DNA of 64,000 bases from Methylotenera sp. (GTDB lineage Bacteria > Pseudomonadota > Gammaproteobacteria > Burkholderiales > Methylophilaceae): NCBI GenBank assembly GCA_030682715.1, contig JAUXNQ010000024.1:1-64000 (forward strand). The letters are read 5' to 3'. The translations under genes were made by a program, and so were the position numbers. Shown here piece by piece: positions 17,189 through 25,697 of the stretch. The number at the start of each line of letters is the position of its first letter. Positions within the stretch are counted from its first letter, which is position 1. Under the pieces are notes generated by a model that was not told where the DNA came from, ran no database searches, and saw only the letters and a program-made list of their open reading frames with translations.

Positions 17189-17456
17189 ATTAAATTCTCG
17201 TAGGGTCGGCAACTTGTTTTCCCACACGTTTATAAGCCAGGAAAATTACACGATAGCGCATTATCGCCAGTCAAGCCAGCCTGAAGCAACCTGCTTCTTC
17301 ACCATACGCAATAGCAACAACGCGTTATTTTTTCGCAATGATAATTGCCCAAAACGTTACGTGACGCAATTGATGAAAAAGATAATTTTGATGAATGTTT
17401 TTATTGATTTGATGGGTTTAGATGCAAAAAATACGCTTTGGTGAGAACACGTGCGC

Positions 17457-17481
17457 GTGGGCAACAAGTTGCCCACCCTAC
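17457..17481 (-). repeat. Solitary REP-like palindrome of a second type
   Basis: GTGGGCAAC-AA-GTTGCCCAC is a perfect palindrome with 9-bp arms, followed by CCTAC. On the minus strand it therefore reads GTAGG, then the hairpin, which is the REP layout. Its sequence differs from the GTAGGAGCGG REPs at 2645-3803, so it should belong to another REP family. It sits 10 bp past the stop codon of the gene at 17491. Confidence 0.7.
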
Positions 17482-17490
17482 CTGACTGAG

Positions 17491-18237
17491 CTAAAAGGCA
17501 TAAATAGCCCTTAATGCAAAAGTTTCTTCATTTCTTTTATGTTCATTTAGTCTTGAAAAGCTCAAACCAGCCTGTATAGTGAAATGCCCATTTATATCGG
17601 CATGTATTTGCGGAGTATAGCTGTAGCGCCAACGGCCAGATGCATCAATCTCATGATTAAACTCAATACCATAAGTCAGTTTCGGACTTAGGTCATAAAA
17701 AACACTGTTATTCATCAATGTCATTAGCTTACCATCGCCGCCAAATGCTGTTTTCCTAACCCCTAGCATATTGAGCGTACTCCACTTTGAATTGAAGCGG
17801 TAACCATTGATATATAGTGCATCTGCAGAATATTTACCTAGATCACGATTCTTTTTAACAATCACTTGCCATCCTTGAATCAAGTTTGGATTGTTAAAAT
17901 GATGGCTGAGCGTACCTTGAAGTGCTATTTTATAATCAGTAAGCTTGGAGTTTTCACTTGGCAGCTCAAACTCAAAAGCGAGTCCATCCGCAAACGCATA
18001 CTCAATTTCAGGTGCCCATTCTAAAGTGCCACCACTCACATTTCTTTGTGCAAGTGTATTAACCTCTAATTCACCCTTTCGAGCTCCTAGCGGCCTGACT
18101 AAATCAAAAAGTAGTGGCTCTGGGATATGTGGATCTGAACTACCTAATCCTGCCGAGCCTTCTACAAAGTCTGCGTGTACAGGTATCGATGTGAATAGAG
18201 CAATATAAGATAATATAAAAACGAATTTTTTATTCAT
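17491..18237 (-). CDS. Hypothetical secreted, probably outer-membrane beta-barrel protein
   Basis: The 248-aa protein has a signal peptide (KKFVFILSYIALFTSIPVHA). The remainder alternates polar and aromatic residues as in beta strands and ends in Phe (ALRAIYAF), the usual outer-membrane insertion signal. I do not recognise a named family; it has the look of small uncharacterised barrel proteins. It stands alone between tpm and prlC, with a REP just downstream. Function is unknown. Confidence 0.75.
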   Translation of the reverse strand: MNKKFVFILSYIALFTSIPVHADFVEGSAGLGSSDPHIPEPLLFDLVRPLGARKGELEVNTLAQRNVSGGTLEWAPEIEYAFADGLAFEFELPSENSKLTDYKIALQGTLSHHFNNPNLIQGWQVIVKKNRDLGKYSADALYINGYRFNSKWSTLNMLGVRKTAFGGDGKLMTLMNNSVFYDLSPKLTYGIEFNHEIDASGRWRYSYTPQIHADINGHFTIQAGLSFSRLNEHKRNEETFALRAIYAF

Positions 18238-18432
18238 AGCCTAGGGAATAAAAACAAAAAGTTTGCGCTCAACTAGCGTGAGGCATGTAATCAATTTTAA
18301 ATGAAACCACTAATATCTAACTCTGGCAAGGCTCAGCGACTTTTAAAACGCCACATGGCCTTGCCTAGTTTACGATGATATTTAAGCGCAGAAGTTAATA
18401 CAGAAGCAACAGCGTAAGCGACGAGGGATCGT

Positions 18433-20457
18433 CTAAGCCATGCCGTTATGGCGTAAAAGCGCATCCATACTCGGCTCTCTACCCCTAAACGCCACAAATG
18501 ACTCCATCGCAGGACGTGAACCGCCTTTTGACAGCACTTCATTTTTAAAGCGTATACCTGCCTCACCTGAAAGCACGCCCATTTCTTCAAACAAACTGTA
18601 AGCATCTGCTGATAGCACTTCTGCCCATTTGTAGCTGTAATAACCTGCGGCATAGCCACCTGCAAAGATATGGCTAAAGCTATTAGGGAAACGGTTCCAT
18701 TTTGGTGGGCGAACTACGGCTACTTCATCACGCACTTGTTCAATTAAATCTAGGGCGGTAAGTTTGCCATTAGGGTCAAACTCGCCATGCAGGCGCATAT
18801 CGAACAGTGAGAACTCGATTTGACGAACGGTTTGCATACCAGCCTGGAAGTTTTTAGCCGCCACCATTTTGTCGAACAATTCACGCGGCAGTTGAGCGCC
18901 AGTTTCTACATGAGCCGTCATATGGCGTAAAACATCCCATTCCCAGCAGAAGTTTTCCATAAACTGGCTTGGCAATTCTACCGCATCCCACTCCACGCCT
19001 TTAATACCAGACACGCCATATTCATTCACTTGCGTTAGCATATGGTGCAGGCCATGACCAAACTCATGGAACATGGTAATGACGTCATCGTGTGTGAATA
19101 ACGCAGGTTTGCCTCCAACAGGTGCTGAGAAATTGCAGGTCAGATACGCCACTGGCAACTCAACACCATTTTCTTTTTGGCGACGGCTAATACATTCATC
19201 CATCCATGCGCCACCACGTTTATGGTTGCGTGCATAGAGGTCTAAGTAGAAATAAGCAACTGGCTGATTAGCACTGTCTGTAATTTCATAAAAACTTGCA
19301 TCTGCATGCCATACAGGAGCATCTACTTTGTGCACTTGCACGCCAAAAATGGTTTCAGTGACTTTAAACAAACCAGCCAACACTTTATTTTCTGGGAAGT
19401 ATTGTTTAACTTCTTGGTCTGAGAATGCATATTTTTCAACACGCAATTTTTCACTCACATAGGCCACATCCCAAGCTTGCATGTCGGCAATGCCCAGTTT
19501 ACTGGCGTATTCTGTCAGCGCTTGCATATCTTGTTGCGCATAAGGCTTGGCGCGTTTAGCCAATGTATTTAAAAACTCGGTGACTTGTTTCGGGCTGTCT
19601 GCCATTTTGGTGGCAAGTGATAACTCTGCAAAGTTGCTAAAGCCAAGCATTTGCGCTTCTTCTCGTTTGAGTTTGAGAATGTCGCTAATTAAGGTTGTGT
19701 TATCCCATTCTGGCTTGCTCAACTCTGAAGCGCGTGTGGCATAAGCACGGTACATGGTTTCACGTAATGCGCGGTTATCTGCGTACTGCAACACTGGCAT
19801 ATAAGATGGAAAGTGCAAACTAAACTGGTAACCTTCTTTGCCATCAGCCGTTGCTGCTTCTTTGGCGGCTTCGATTGCATCTTCTGGCAAGCCAGCTAAA
19901 TCAGCAACATTTTCAACGATATGTTTAAAATCGTTGGTGTTGTCCATGATGTTTTCTTCAAACCGACTACTCAGCTTAGACAAGGCTTCACTGACTTCTT
20001 TAAAACGTGCTTTTTGCTCAGCAGGTAACTCAGCACCGCCTAATTTAAAATCACGTACCTCGTTATTTATAATTTTTTGTTGTGTAGGGGTGAGGTTAGC
20101 AAATTCTGCGTTAGCTTGAATCGCTTTAAACTTCGCGTATAAACGTTCGTCTTGTGATAAATCGCTATAAAAATCGGTGAGTTTTGCCAAATTGTCGTTA
20201 TACGCTTCGCGTAGCGCCGGGCTGTTTACCACCGCATTCATATGGCCGACTTGGCTCCATGATCGACCAAGTTTTTCACTGTGGTCTTCAAGCTTAATCG
20301 CAAAATTATGCCATGTTGGTGTCTCTGTACTGGTAGCTAATTGCTCGACTAAAGCGCGTCCTTCGGCAATCAGAGTATCGACTGCGGGGTCGACATGCTC
20401 AGGCTTGATTTCGTTAAATTTAGGTAAGCCTGCAAAATGTAATAATGGGTTTGACAC
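18433..20457 (-). CDS. prlC: Oligopeptidase A (M3 metallopeptidase)
   Basis: The 674-aa cytoplasmic zinc peptidase carries the HExxH-type site as MFHEFGHGLHHML (about residue 450) with the downstream Glu ligand in GVEWDAVELPSQFMEN. It degrades short peptides, including cleaved signal peptides. I chose the GTG at 20457 because AAGGA lies 5 nt before it and the protein then begins MSNPLLHF, like E. coli PrlC. A GTG five codons upstream would place that ribosome binding site inside the gene. It is last in the ptsI-side operon, 35 bp after the DUF4870 gene. Confidence 0.96.
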   Translation of the reverse strand: MSNPLLHFAGLPKFNEIKPEHVDPAVDTLIAEGRALVEQLATSTETPTWHNFAIKLEDHSEKLGRSWSQVGHMNAVVNSPALREAYNDNLAKLTDFYSDLSQDERLYAKFKAIQANAEFANLTPTQQKIINNEVRDFKLGGAELPAEQKARFKEVSEALSKLSSRFEENIMDNTNDFKHIVENVADLAGLPEDAIEAAKEAATADGKEGYQFSLHFPSYMPVLQYADNRALRETMYRAYATRASELSKPEWDNTTLISDILKLKREEAQMLGFSNFAELSLATKMADSPKQVTEFLNTLAKRAKPYAQQDMQALTEYASKLGIADMQAWDVAYVSEKLRVEKYAFSDQEVKQYFPENKVLAGLFKVTETIFGVQVHKVDAPVWHADASFYEITDSANQPVAYFYLDLYARNHKRGGAWMDECISRRQKENGVELPVAYLTCNFSAPVGGKPALFTHDDVITMFHEFGHGLHHMLTQVNEYGVSGIKGVEWDAVELPSQFMENFCWEWDVLRHMTAHVETGAQLPRELFDKMVAAKNFQAGMQTVRQIEFSLFDMRLHGEFDPNGKLTALDLIEQVRDEVAVVRPPKWNRFPNSFSHIFAGGYAAGYYSYKWAEVLSADAYSLFEEMGVLSGEAGIRFKNEVLSKGGSRPAMESFVAFRGREPSMDALLRHNGMA

Positions 20458-20492
20458 AAAAATCCTTAGCACAGCGTTAATTTAGTACAACA

Positions 20493-20834
20493 TTAATTGA
20501 TAAGACGTAGACACAATGGGTAGCGATAGGTTTCGCCATTACTAGTAGAGATGGCGGCAACGATGCATAAAACAATATTGAATAACCAAACTATGCCTAT
20601 CAGCAAGAAACCAACCAATATTGCAATCAAGATACCTGCAACGAATTGTGCTAACAAAATAGTGAGCTGAAAATTCAAAGCTTCTTTCGCCTGTGCCGAC
20701 AAATACTCATTGTCATCTTTTTTGAGTAGCCAGACGATCAAAGAGGGAATAAACGAAAACAAAATCCCACTTAAGTGGGTAATAGTGGCGATGTTCTTAT
20801 CATCATTACTTGGTACTATTATTACGTTATTCAT
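20493..20834 (-). CDS. DUF4870 small membrane protein
   Basis: The 113-aa protein shows the DUF4870 pattern: ATITHLSGILFSFIPSLIVWLL as the first membrane segment, the charged SAQAKEALNFQLT stretch, and two further hydrophobic segments (about 55-95). It has no catalytic motif and its role is not known. It lies 15 bp after ptsI and is probably part of the same transcript. Confidence 0.85.
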   Translation of the reverse strand: MNNVIIVPSNDDKNIATITHLSGILFSFIPSLIVWLLKKDDNEYLSAQAKEALNFQLTILLAQFVAGILIAILVGFLLIGIVWLFNIVLCIVAAISTSNGETYRYPLCLRLIN

Positions 20835-20849
20835 TTCAGTATCCTCTCA

Positions 20850-22616
20850 TTAATGAATCTGATTAAATTTAGCTAAGCTGAGTTCAATTTTTTCTATATC
20901 GGTTAAACCTAGTACCTTACGTGCCTGCACTGTTAGCTCTGCAAGTTGGCTATGTAGCACTTGCTGTTTAATACTAAGAATATGTGATGGATGCATCGAT
21001 AATTGTTGTAAACCCATCCCTAAAAGCAACTTAGTAAATCTTGCATCACCCGCCATTTCGCCGCAAACAGATACTGGCTTACCAAGTTTCGCACCTGCTT
21101 TTATCGTCATAGAAATCAATTTTAATATAGATGGGTGCAAAGGATTATATAAATGCGCGACGGCATCATCAGTCCGATCAATCGCCAAAGTATATTGAAT
21201 TAAATCGTTGGTGCCAATTGATAAAAAGTCCAACTCATTTGCAAACGCTTCTGCATTAATGGCTGCTGCTGGAATCTCTATCATACCGCCTAGCGCAATA
21301 TTTTCATCAAAAGAAATGTTCTCTTTACGTAAACTTTGTTTTGCGCGCTCAAGCAATAGTTTAGTTTGACGCAATTCAGAAAGCGTACAAAGCATGGGGA
21401 TTAAAATTTTGATGTTGCCAAAATGAGAAGCACGTAACAAAGCTCTCAATTGTGTATGGAAGACTTGCGGTTCAGATAAGCAGTAACGAATTGCACGTAA
21501 ACCTAAGGCTGGGTTTGCGCAGTTCACCACCGTATCAGCGTTAACCTGTTTATCTGCGCCCAGATCTAACGTACGAATGGTGACGGGCGCGCCTTTCATC
21601 GCCTCTGCTACCTTTTTATACGCAACAAACTGCTCTTCTTCATTTGGCGTATCGTGTCGATTCATAAAAAGAAACTCTGTTCGATACAAGCCAATGCCAG
21701 TTGCGCCCGCAAGTTTCACTGCGGCAACGTCTTCAGGCACTTCAATATTTGCCAGCAAATCGATACTGACACCATCAATAGTGACAGCTTTTGCGCTCTT
21801 GATGCGCTTAAGTTTTTGCTGCTCTAACTCCCACTGATCTTGACGTAATTTATACTCGGCCAAAATCTCTTTTGACGGATTAACAATGACAATGCCCAAA
21901 TGACCATCGACAATAATCAGTTCACCATCATTGATTAAATCATGCGCACGCTGCAAAGCTACAATCGATGGAATATTTAAGCTACGCGCCAAAATAGCAG
22001 TATGTGAAGTCACGCCACCCACATCTGTAATAAATGCAGCAAACTGATGCTGCTTAAACTGAATGGCATCGGCTGGTGAAATATCGTGTGCGACTAAAAT
22101 CAGCTTTCTTTCCTGACTCACCGCACTCATTTGTTTTTCGGTACTTAGTTGGCTAGGGTGCCCCAACAAGGCTTTAATAATACGCTCAACGACTTGTACG
22201 ACGTCCTGTTTACGCTCACGAAAATACACATCTTCGATTTGCTCAAACTGCTCAACGATATCATCCATTTGCAGCTTGATTGCCCACTCAGCATTGCATT
22301 GCTCGTTTCTGATAATTTCTTTAGGCGTTTGCGTCAAAGATTTATCTTCTAACATCATCAAATGCGTACCCACAAACGCACTTAATTCTGCTGGCGCATT
22401 TTTACGTAGACTATGATTTATTTGTTCTAATTCGGCCTTAACGCTTGTAATCGCTTCACTAAACCGATTGATTTCGGTTTCTATTAAATGTTTAGGTAGC
22501 TGATAATGGACAACCTCTAACAACGCATTAGAAACAAGGTGCGCCTGCCCGATGGCAATACCGCTAGAAACAGCGACGCCATGGATGCTAAAGCTGGGTA
22601 TTGTCAAATTACTCAT
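20850..22616 (-). CDS. ptsI: PEP-protein phosphotransferase (PTS enzyme I)
   Basis: The 588-aa enzyme I takes phosphate from PEP and passes it to HPr. The phosphorylated histidine is His205 in GGVTSHTAILARS. The PEP-binding barrel has GIGLYRTEFLFM, the LDLGADK loop, LSIGTNDLIQYTLAIDR and the catalytic Cys of VSVCGEMAGD. It overlaps ptsH by 4 bp. No sugar EIIB or EIIC gene is nearby, so the phosphorelay likely serves regulation. Confidence 0.96.
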   Translation of the reverse strand: MSNLTIPSFSIHGVAVSSGIAIGQAHLVSNALLEVVHYQLPKHLIETEINRFSEAITSVKAELEQINHSLRKNAPAELSAFVGTHLMMLEDKSLTQTPKEIIRNEQCNAEWAIKLQMDDIVEQFEQIEDVYFRERKQDVVQVVERIIKALLGHPSQLSTEKQMSAVSQERKLILVAHDISPADAIQFKQHQFAAFITDVGGVTSHTAILARSLNIPSIVALQRAHDLINDGELIIVDGHLGIVIVNPSKEILAEYKLRQDQWELEQQKLKRIKSAKAVTIDGVSIDLLANIEVPEDVAAVKLAGATGIGLYRTEFLFMNRHDTPNEEEQFVAYKKVAEAMKGAPVTIRTLDLGADKQVNADTVVNCANPALGLRAIRYCLSEPQVFHTQLRALLRASHFGNIKILIPMLCTLSELRQTKLLLERAKQSLRKENISFDENIALGGMIEIPAAAINAEAFANELDFLSIGTNDLIQYTLAIDRTDDAVAHLYNPLHPSILKLISMTIKAGAKLGKPVSVCGEMAGDARFTKLLLGMGLQQLSMHPSHILSIKQQVLHSQLAELTVQARKVLGLTDIEKIELSLAKFNQIH

Positions 22617-22882
22617 TCATCCTCACCGAAACGGCTATTAATCAGCGTCACCAGCGCATCGATTGCAGCAGCCTCATCGCCACCATTCGCTTCCAAAGTA
22701 ACAATAGAGCCCTGTGCCGCTGCCAGCATCATTACACCCATAATACTTTTTGCATTCACACGGCGACCATTGCGCGTAATCCACACCTCACTCGCAAACT
22801 TACCAGCGGCTTGCGTAAGTTTGGTAGATGCACGTGCATGCAACCCTAATTTATTAATAATTTCCAGCTCTTTACTAATCAT
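22613..22882 (-). CDS. ptsH: Phosphocarrier protein HPr
   Basis: The 89-aa HPr has His15 in NKLGLHARAST, phosphorylated by enzyme I. It also has Ser46 in VNAKSIMGVMML, the site used by HPr kinase. The presence of hprK in the same cluster makes the serine meaningful. It lies 32 bp after the EIIA gene and overlaps ptsI by 4 bp. Confidence 0.96.
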   Translation of the reverse strand: MISKELEIINKLGLHARASTKLTQAAGKFASEVWITRNGRRVNAKSIMGVMMLAAAQGSIVTLEANGGDEAAAIDALVTLINSRFGEDE

Positions 22883-22914
22883 GCTATTGGACCTAGTTAT
22901 TGTTCTAACATCTA

Positions 22915-23334
22915 TTAATTGGAGGAACCCTGCTCATAGCGCTCGCACTGCTGGCTAGTAAACTGCACCACACCTTCACGACCGCCACTGATAGCTTTTT
23001 CTACAACAACACTTAGTGACTCATGTCGGTAGGATATAGCTCTCACCAACATAGGCAAGCTAACACCAGCCACACCAGCCACACCAGGCTGCAAGAGCTT
23101 AACAACGATATTACATGGTGTTGCGCCATACATATCAGACAGCACTAACACACCATCACCGCTGTTTAGTTTCTCAATCAGACTGAGCGCCTTTGGTAAG
23201 ACAATATTAGGATCATCTTGCCCTCCGACTGCCATTGACACAATTTGGGCAGGAGCCTCACCCAACACATGGGTTGCACAAGAGATTAAGCTCTCACCTA
23301 ATGCGCCATGCGTCACAATCAAAATGCCTATCAT
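22915..23334 (-). CDS. PTS EIIA component, mannose family
   Basis: The 139-aa protein begins with the EIIA-Man signature ILIVTHGALGESL; His9 is the expected phosphate acceptor. VLSDMYGATPCNIVVKLL is the conserved middle motif. It would take phosphate from HPr. As no mannose-type IIB/IIC/IID gene adjoins it, it is probably an output of a regulatory PTS, as in other betaproteobacteria. It occupies the usual slot between rapZ and ptsH. Confidence 0.93.
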   Translation of the reverse strand: MIGILIVTHGALGESLISCATHVLGEAPAQIVSMAVGGQDDPNIVLPKALSLIEKLNSGDGVLVLSDMYGATPCNIVVKLLQPGVAGVAGVSLPMLVRAISYRHESLSVVVEKAISGGREGVVQFTSQQCERYEQGSSN

Positions 23335-23387
23335 CGTTTACAATCAATCCTGTTTATTTTAGTTCCTGATTTTTTTAACGCTCAGTT

Positions 23388-24221
23388 TTATTTTAATTCG
23401 CGATGTCGAGTTAATACTTTCTGTTTATCTTGAAAATATTGACTTAACTGCTCAACTAAATACACAGAACGATGCTGCCCGCCAGTGCAACCAATTGCCA
23501 CCGTGAGATAACTACGATTATCCAACACAAAAGAGGGTAACCATTTCTCTACATAATTTCTAATATCATGCATCATATCGTTCACAGTTGCATGGTCTTT
23601 AAGAAAGTCCTGCACTTTTTCATCTCTCCCTGTGAGGTCACGTAAAGCAGGGTCATAATGTGGATTAGGTAAGCAACGCACATCAAACACAAAATCTGCG
23701 TCTAACGGAATACCATGCTTGAAACCAAATGAGGTAAATAAAAGCGTTAACCCAGCATGCTCTATCGACACCACCTCTTTCACCCAGCCGCGCAGGGTAT
23801 TAGCACTTAAATAGCTAGTATCAATCACATGCCCAAGACCACCCAACCCGCCAAGTAAATCACGCTCAAAGGCGATACTCTCGGCCAAGGTAATCGCGTC
23901 TTTACTCAACGGATGTTTACGTCTTGTTTCGCTAAACCTTTTGACCAAGGTTTCAACATTTGACTCTAAGAACAACACTTGTACATCAATATTTTTCAAC
24001 TTTAGCTGATTGATATGTACAGGTAGCGCCTCAATGGCAATGCTACGGCTATCAATGCTAATTGCAATGCGCTTATGGTCAGCATCTAAATGATCGGCAA
24101 TCGTGGCCAGCATGGTCGCTGGTAAGTTATCAACACAGTAATAGCCGCTATCTTCAAGCGCACGTAGTGCAATACTTTTTCCCGATCCAGAAAGACCTGT
24201 GACGATAATCAATTGTTTCAT
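23388..24221 (-). CDS. rapZ: RNase adapter / nucleotide-binding protein RapZ
   Basis: The 277-aa protein has a Walker A (GLSGSGKS, residues 9-16) and the Walker B-like CVDNLP. The C-terminal domain has FGFKHGIP, DVRCLPNPH and GCTGGQHRSVYLVEQL. In E. coli RapZ directs RNase E to the GlmZ small RNA and senses glucosamine-6-phosphate. Here it sits 26 bp after hprK, the typical betaproteobacterial order. Confidence 0.95.
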   Translation of the reverse strand: MKQLIIVTGLSGSGKSIALRALEDSGYYCVDNLPATMLATIADHLDADHKRIAISIDSRSIAIEALPVHINQLKLKNIDVQVLFLESNVETLVKRFSETRRKHPLSKDAITLAESIAFERDLLGGLGGLGHVIDTSYLSANTLRGWVKEVVSIEHAGLTLLFTSFGFKHGIPLDADFVFDVRCLPNPHYDPALRDLTGRDEKVQDFLKDHATVNDMMHDIRNYVEKWLPSFVLDNRSYLTVAIGCTGGQHRSVYLVEQLSQYFQDKQKVLTRHRELK

Positions 24222-24247
24222 ACTATTGATGAGCCCTAGTAGAAGAG

Positions 24248-25189
24248 TTACTTGTGCTGCTTCATTGCGCGTTGTTGCCGTTGCATCAACTGCTTTGTTG
24301 CATTGACGCCACGTAACAGCAAAATATGGTTACGCACGGCAACCTCTACCAACACAGCAATATTTCGGCCTGCCGCAATCGGAATATGTACCTTGGTTAC
24401 TTTTAACCCGAGCACTTCTTCATGCTGCGTTTTAATATTTAGTCGATCTAACATCTGCAAAGTTTGCAGATCTGCTTTCTCTAGCTGAATAATTAAATCC
24501 AGCGGCTTAGTAGGCTTCACTGCGTTATCACCAAACAGTGCGCGTATATTTAAAATACCCAAACCGCGGACTTCCAGAAAGTCTTGCAACAAGGCAGGAC
24601 ATCGCCCTTCAATGCGTTCAGGCGAGATTCTGAAAAAATCAACAATATCATCAGCAACCAAGCGATGTCCGCGAGAAATCAACTCTAAAGCCAGCTCGCT
24701 TTTACCGATAGCTGCCTCACCCTTAATGAGTACACCAAAGCCTTGAACCTCCATAAACACGCCATGCACACTGAGCGTTTCAGCCATTGCTTGCGCTAAA
24801 AAGTGGCTCAAAATATCCATAAGCTCTGGGCTACGTAACGTAGAGGTAAATAACGGAACATTATGCTGATTGGCAGCTACCAACAACATATTAAGTACTT
24901 TTTCACCGTTAGCAACAATAACTGCCGCCAAGTCAGTGGAAAATAAATTATGAATTGCACGCTCTGCATCTGCAGTGGGCAAGTTTTTAAGATAGTCCAT
25001 CTCAGCACAGCCTAGCACTTGCACTCGATTAGGATGTACAAAGTTAAGATGGCCTATCAATGCCAAAGATGGTTTAGAAACGGTTTCGCTAGTGAGAGTA
25101 TTTGACCCGCCGTTGAGTCCTGCAACCCAACTTAACTTGAGTCTACGGCGGGTTTCTTTGAATAGCTCAGCGACGTTGAATTGAGCCAT
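24248..25189 (-). CDS. hprK: HPr(Ser) kinase/phosphorylase
   Basis: The 313-aa enzyme phosphorylates and dephosphorylates Ser46 of HPr. The P-loop is GEAAIGKS (157-164), a variant of the usual GESGIGKS. The HprK signature EVRGLGILNIRALFG (about 206-220) and the HGVFMEVQG histidine region before the P-loop are both present. The N-terminal domain (1-130) is complete. It lies between hpf and rapZ. Confidence 0.95.
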   Translation of the reverse strand: MAQFNVAELFKETRRRLKLSWVAGLNGGSNTLTSETVSKPSLALIGHLNFVHPNRVQVLGCAEMDYLKNLPTADAERAIHNLFSTDLAAVIVANGEKVLNMLLVAANQHNVPLFTSTLRSPELMDILSHFLAQAMAETLSVHGVFMEVQGFGVLIKGEAAIGKSELALELISRGHRLVADDIVDFFRISPERIEGRCPALLQDFLEVRGLGILNIRALFGDNAVKPTKPLDLIIQLEKADLQTLQMLDRLNIKTQHEEVLGLKVTKVHIPIAAGRNIAVLVEVAVRNHILLLRGVNATKQLMQRQQRAMKQHK

Positions 25190-25225
25190 ATTTAAGGTAA
25201 CAAAAACAATTAAATACTAAAAAAC

Positions 25226-25552
25226 TCAGTCAATGTTTTGATGCTTAACTGCACCATTCGCTTTGTGATGATCCGCATTTTTTTCTTTATGTTTCACCAC
25301 TTGACGATCTAACTTGTCGGTCAACATATCAATTGCGCTATACATATTTTCATCTTGGCATTCTGCGTGTAAATCATTACCAGGCACATGCAGTGTAGCT
25401 TCAACCTTTTGAGCTAGCTTTTCGACACTCATGGTCACCTTGACATCGATCACATGATCAAAGTGATTGCTGATTTTAGTTAATTTGCTTGTGACATAAT
25501 CACGCAAAGCGGGTGTTATTTCTAAATGATGACCTGTTAATTGTAAATTCAT
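25226..25552 (-). CDS. hpf: Ribosome hibernation promoting factor
   Basis: The 108-aa sigma-54 modulation / RaiA-family protein begins MNLQLTGHHLEITPALRDYV and has the beta-alpha fold (KLTKISNHFDHVIDVKVTMSVEK). It is of the short type without the C-terminal dimerisation domain. It would bind the 30S subunit and promote 100S dimers in resting cells. It follows rpoN by 145 bp. Confidence 0.94.
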   Translation of the reverse strand: MNLQLTGHHLEITPALRDYVTSKLTKISNHFDHVIDVKVTMSVEKLAQKVEATLHVPGNDLHAECQDENMYSAIDMLTDKLDRQVVKHKEKNADHHKANGAVKHQNID

Positions 25553-25697
25553 GACTTGCTCCTTTTGAAAATATTCCGCAAATATTAATTGTTAGAGATT
25601 CGTGATTAAGACTTACAGAACAGTTTCAGTTTACAACTTTTCATTAGGTCTGTGGCAAGGATTACAACAATTTTTTACGTAGATTTAAACTATCACG

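Noticed and set aside
17046-17444. Plus-strand 132-codon frame
   Set aside because: It runs antisense through the start of tpm, with no ribosome binding site and no protein-like pattern.
18333-18665. 110-codon frame over the prlC end as a full gene
   Set aside because: The first two thirds are an out-of-frame shadow of prlC, rich in Cys and Trp as shadows often are; only the last 43 codons are kept as a weak candidate.
22539-22958. Plus-strand 139-codon frame opposite ptsH
   Set aside because: Antisense to the well-recognised ptsI-ptsH genes, and the translation has no family features.
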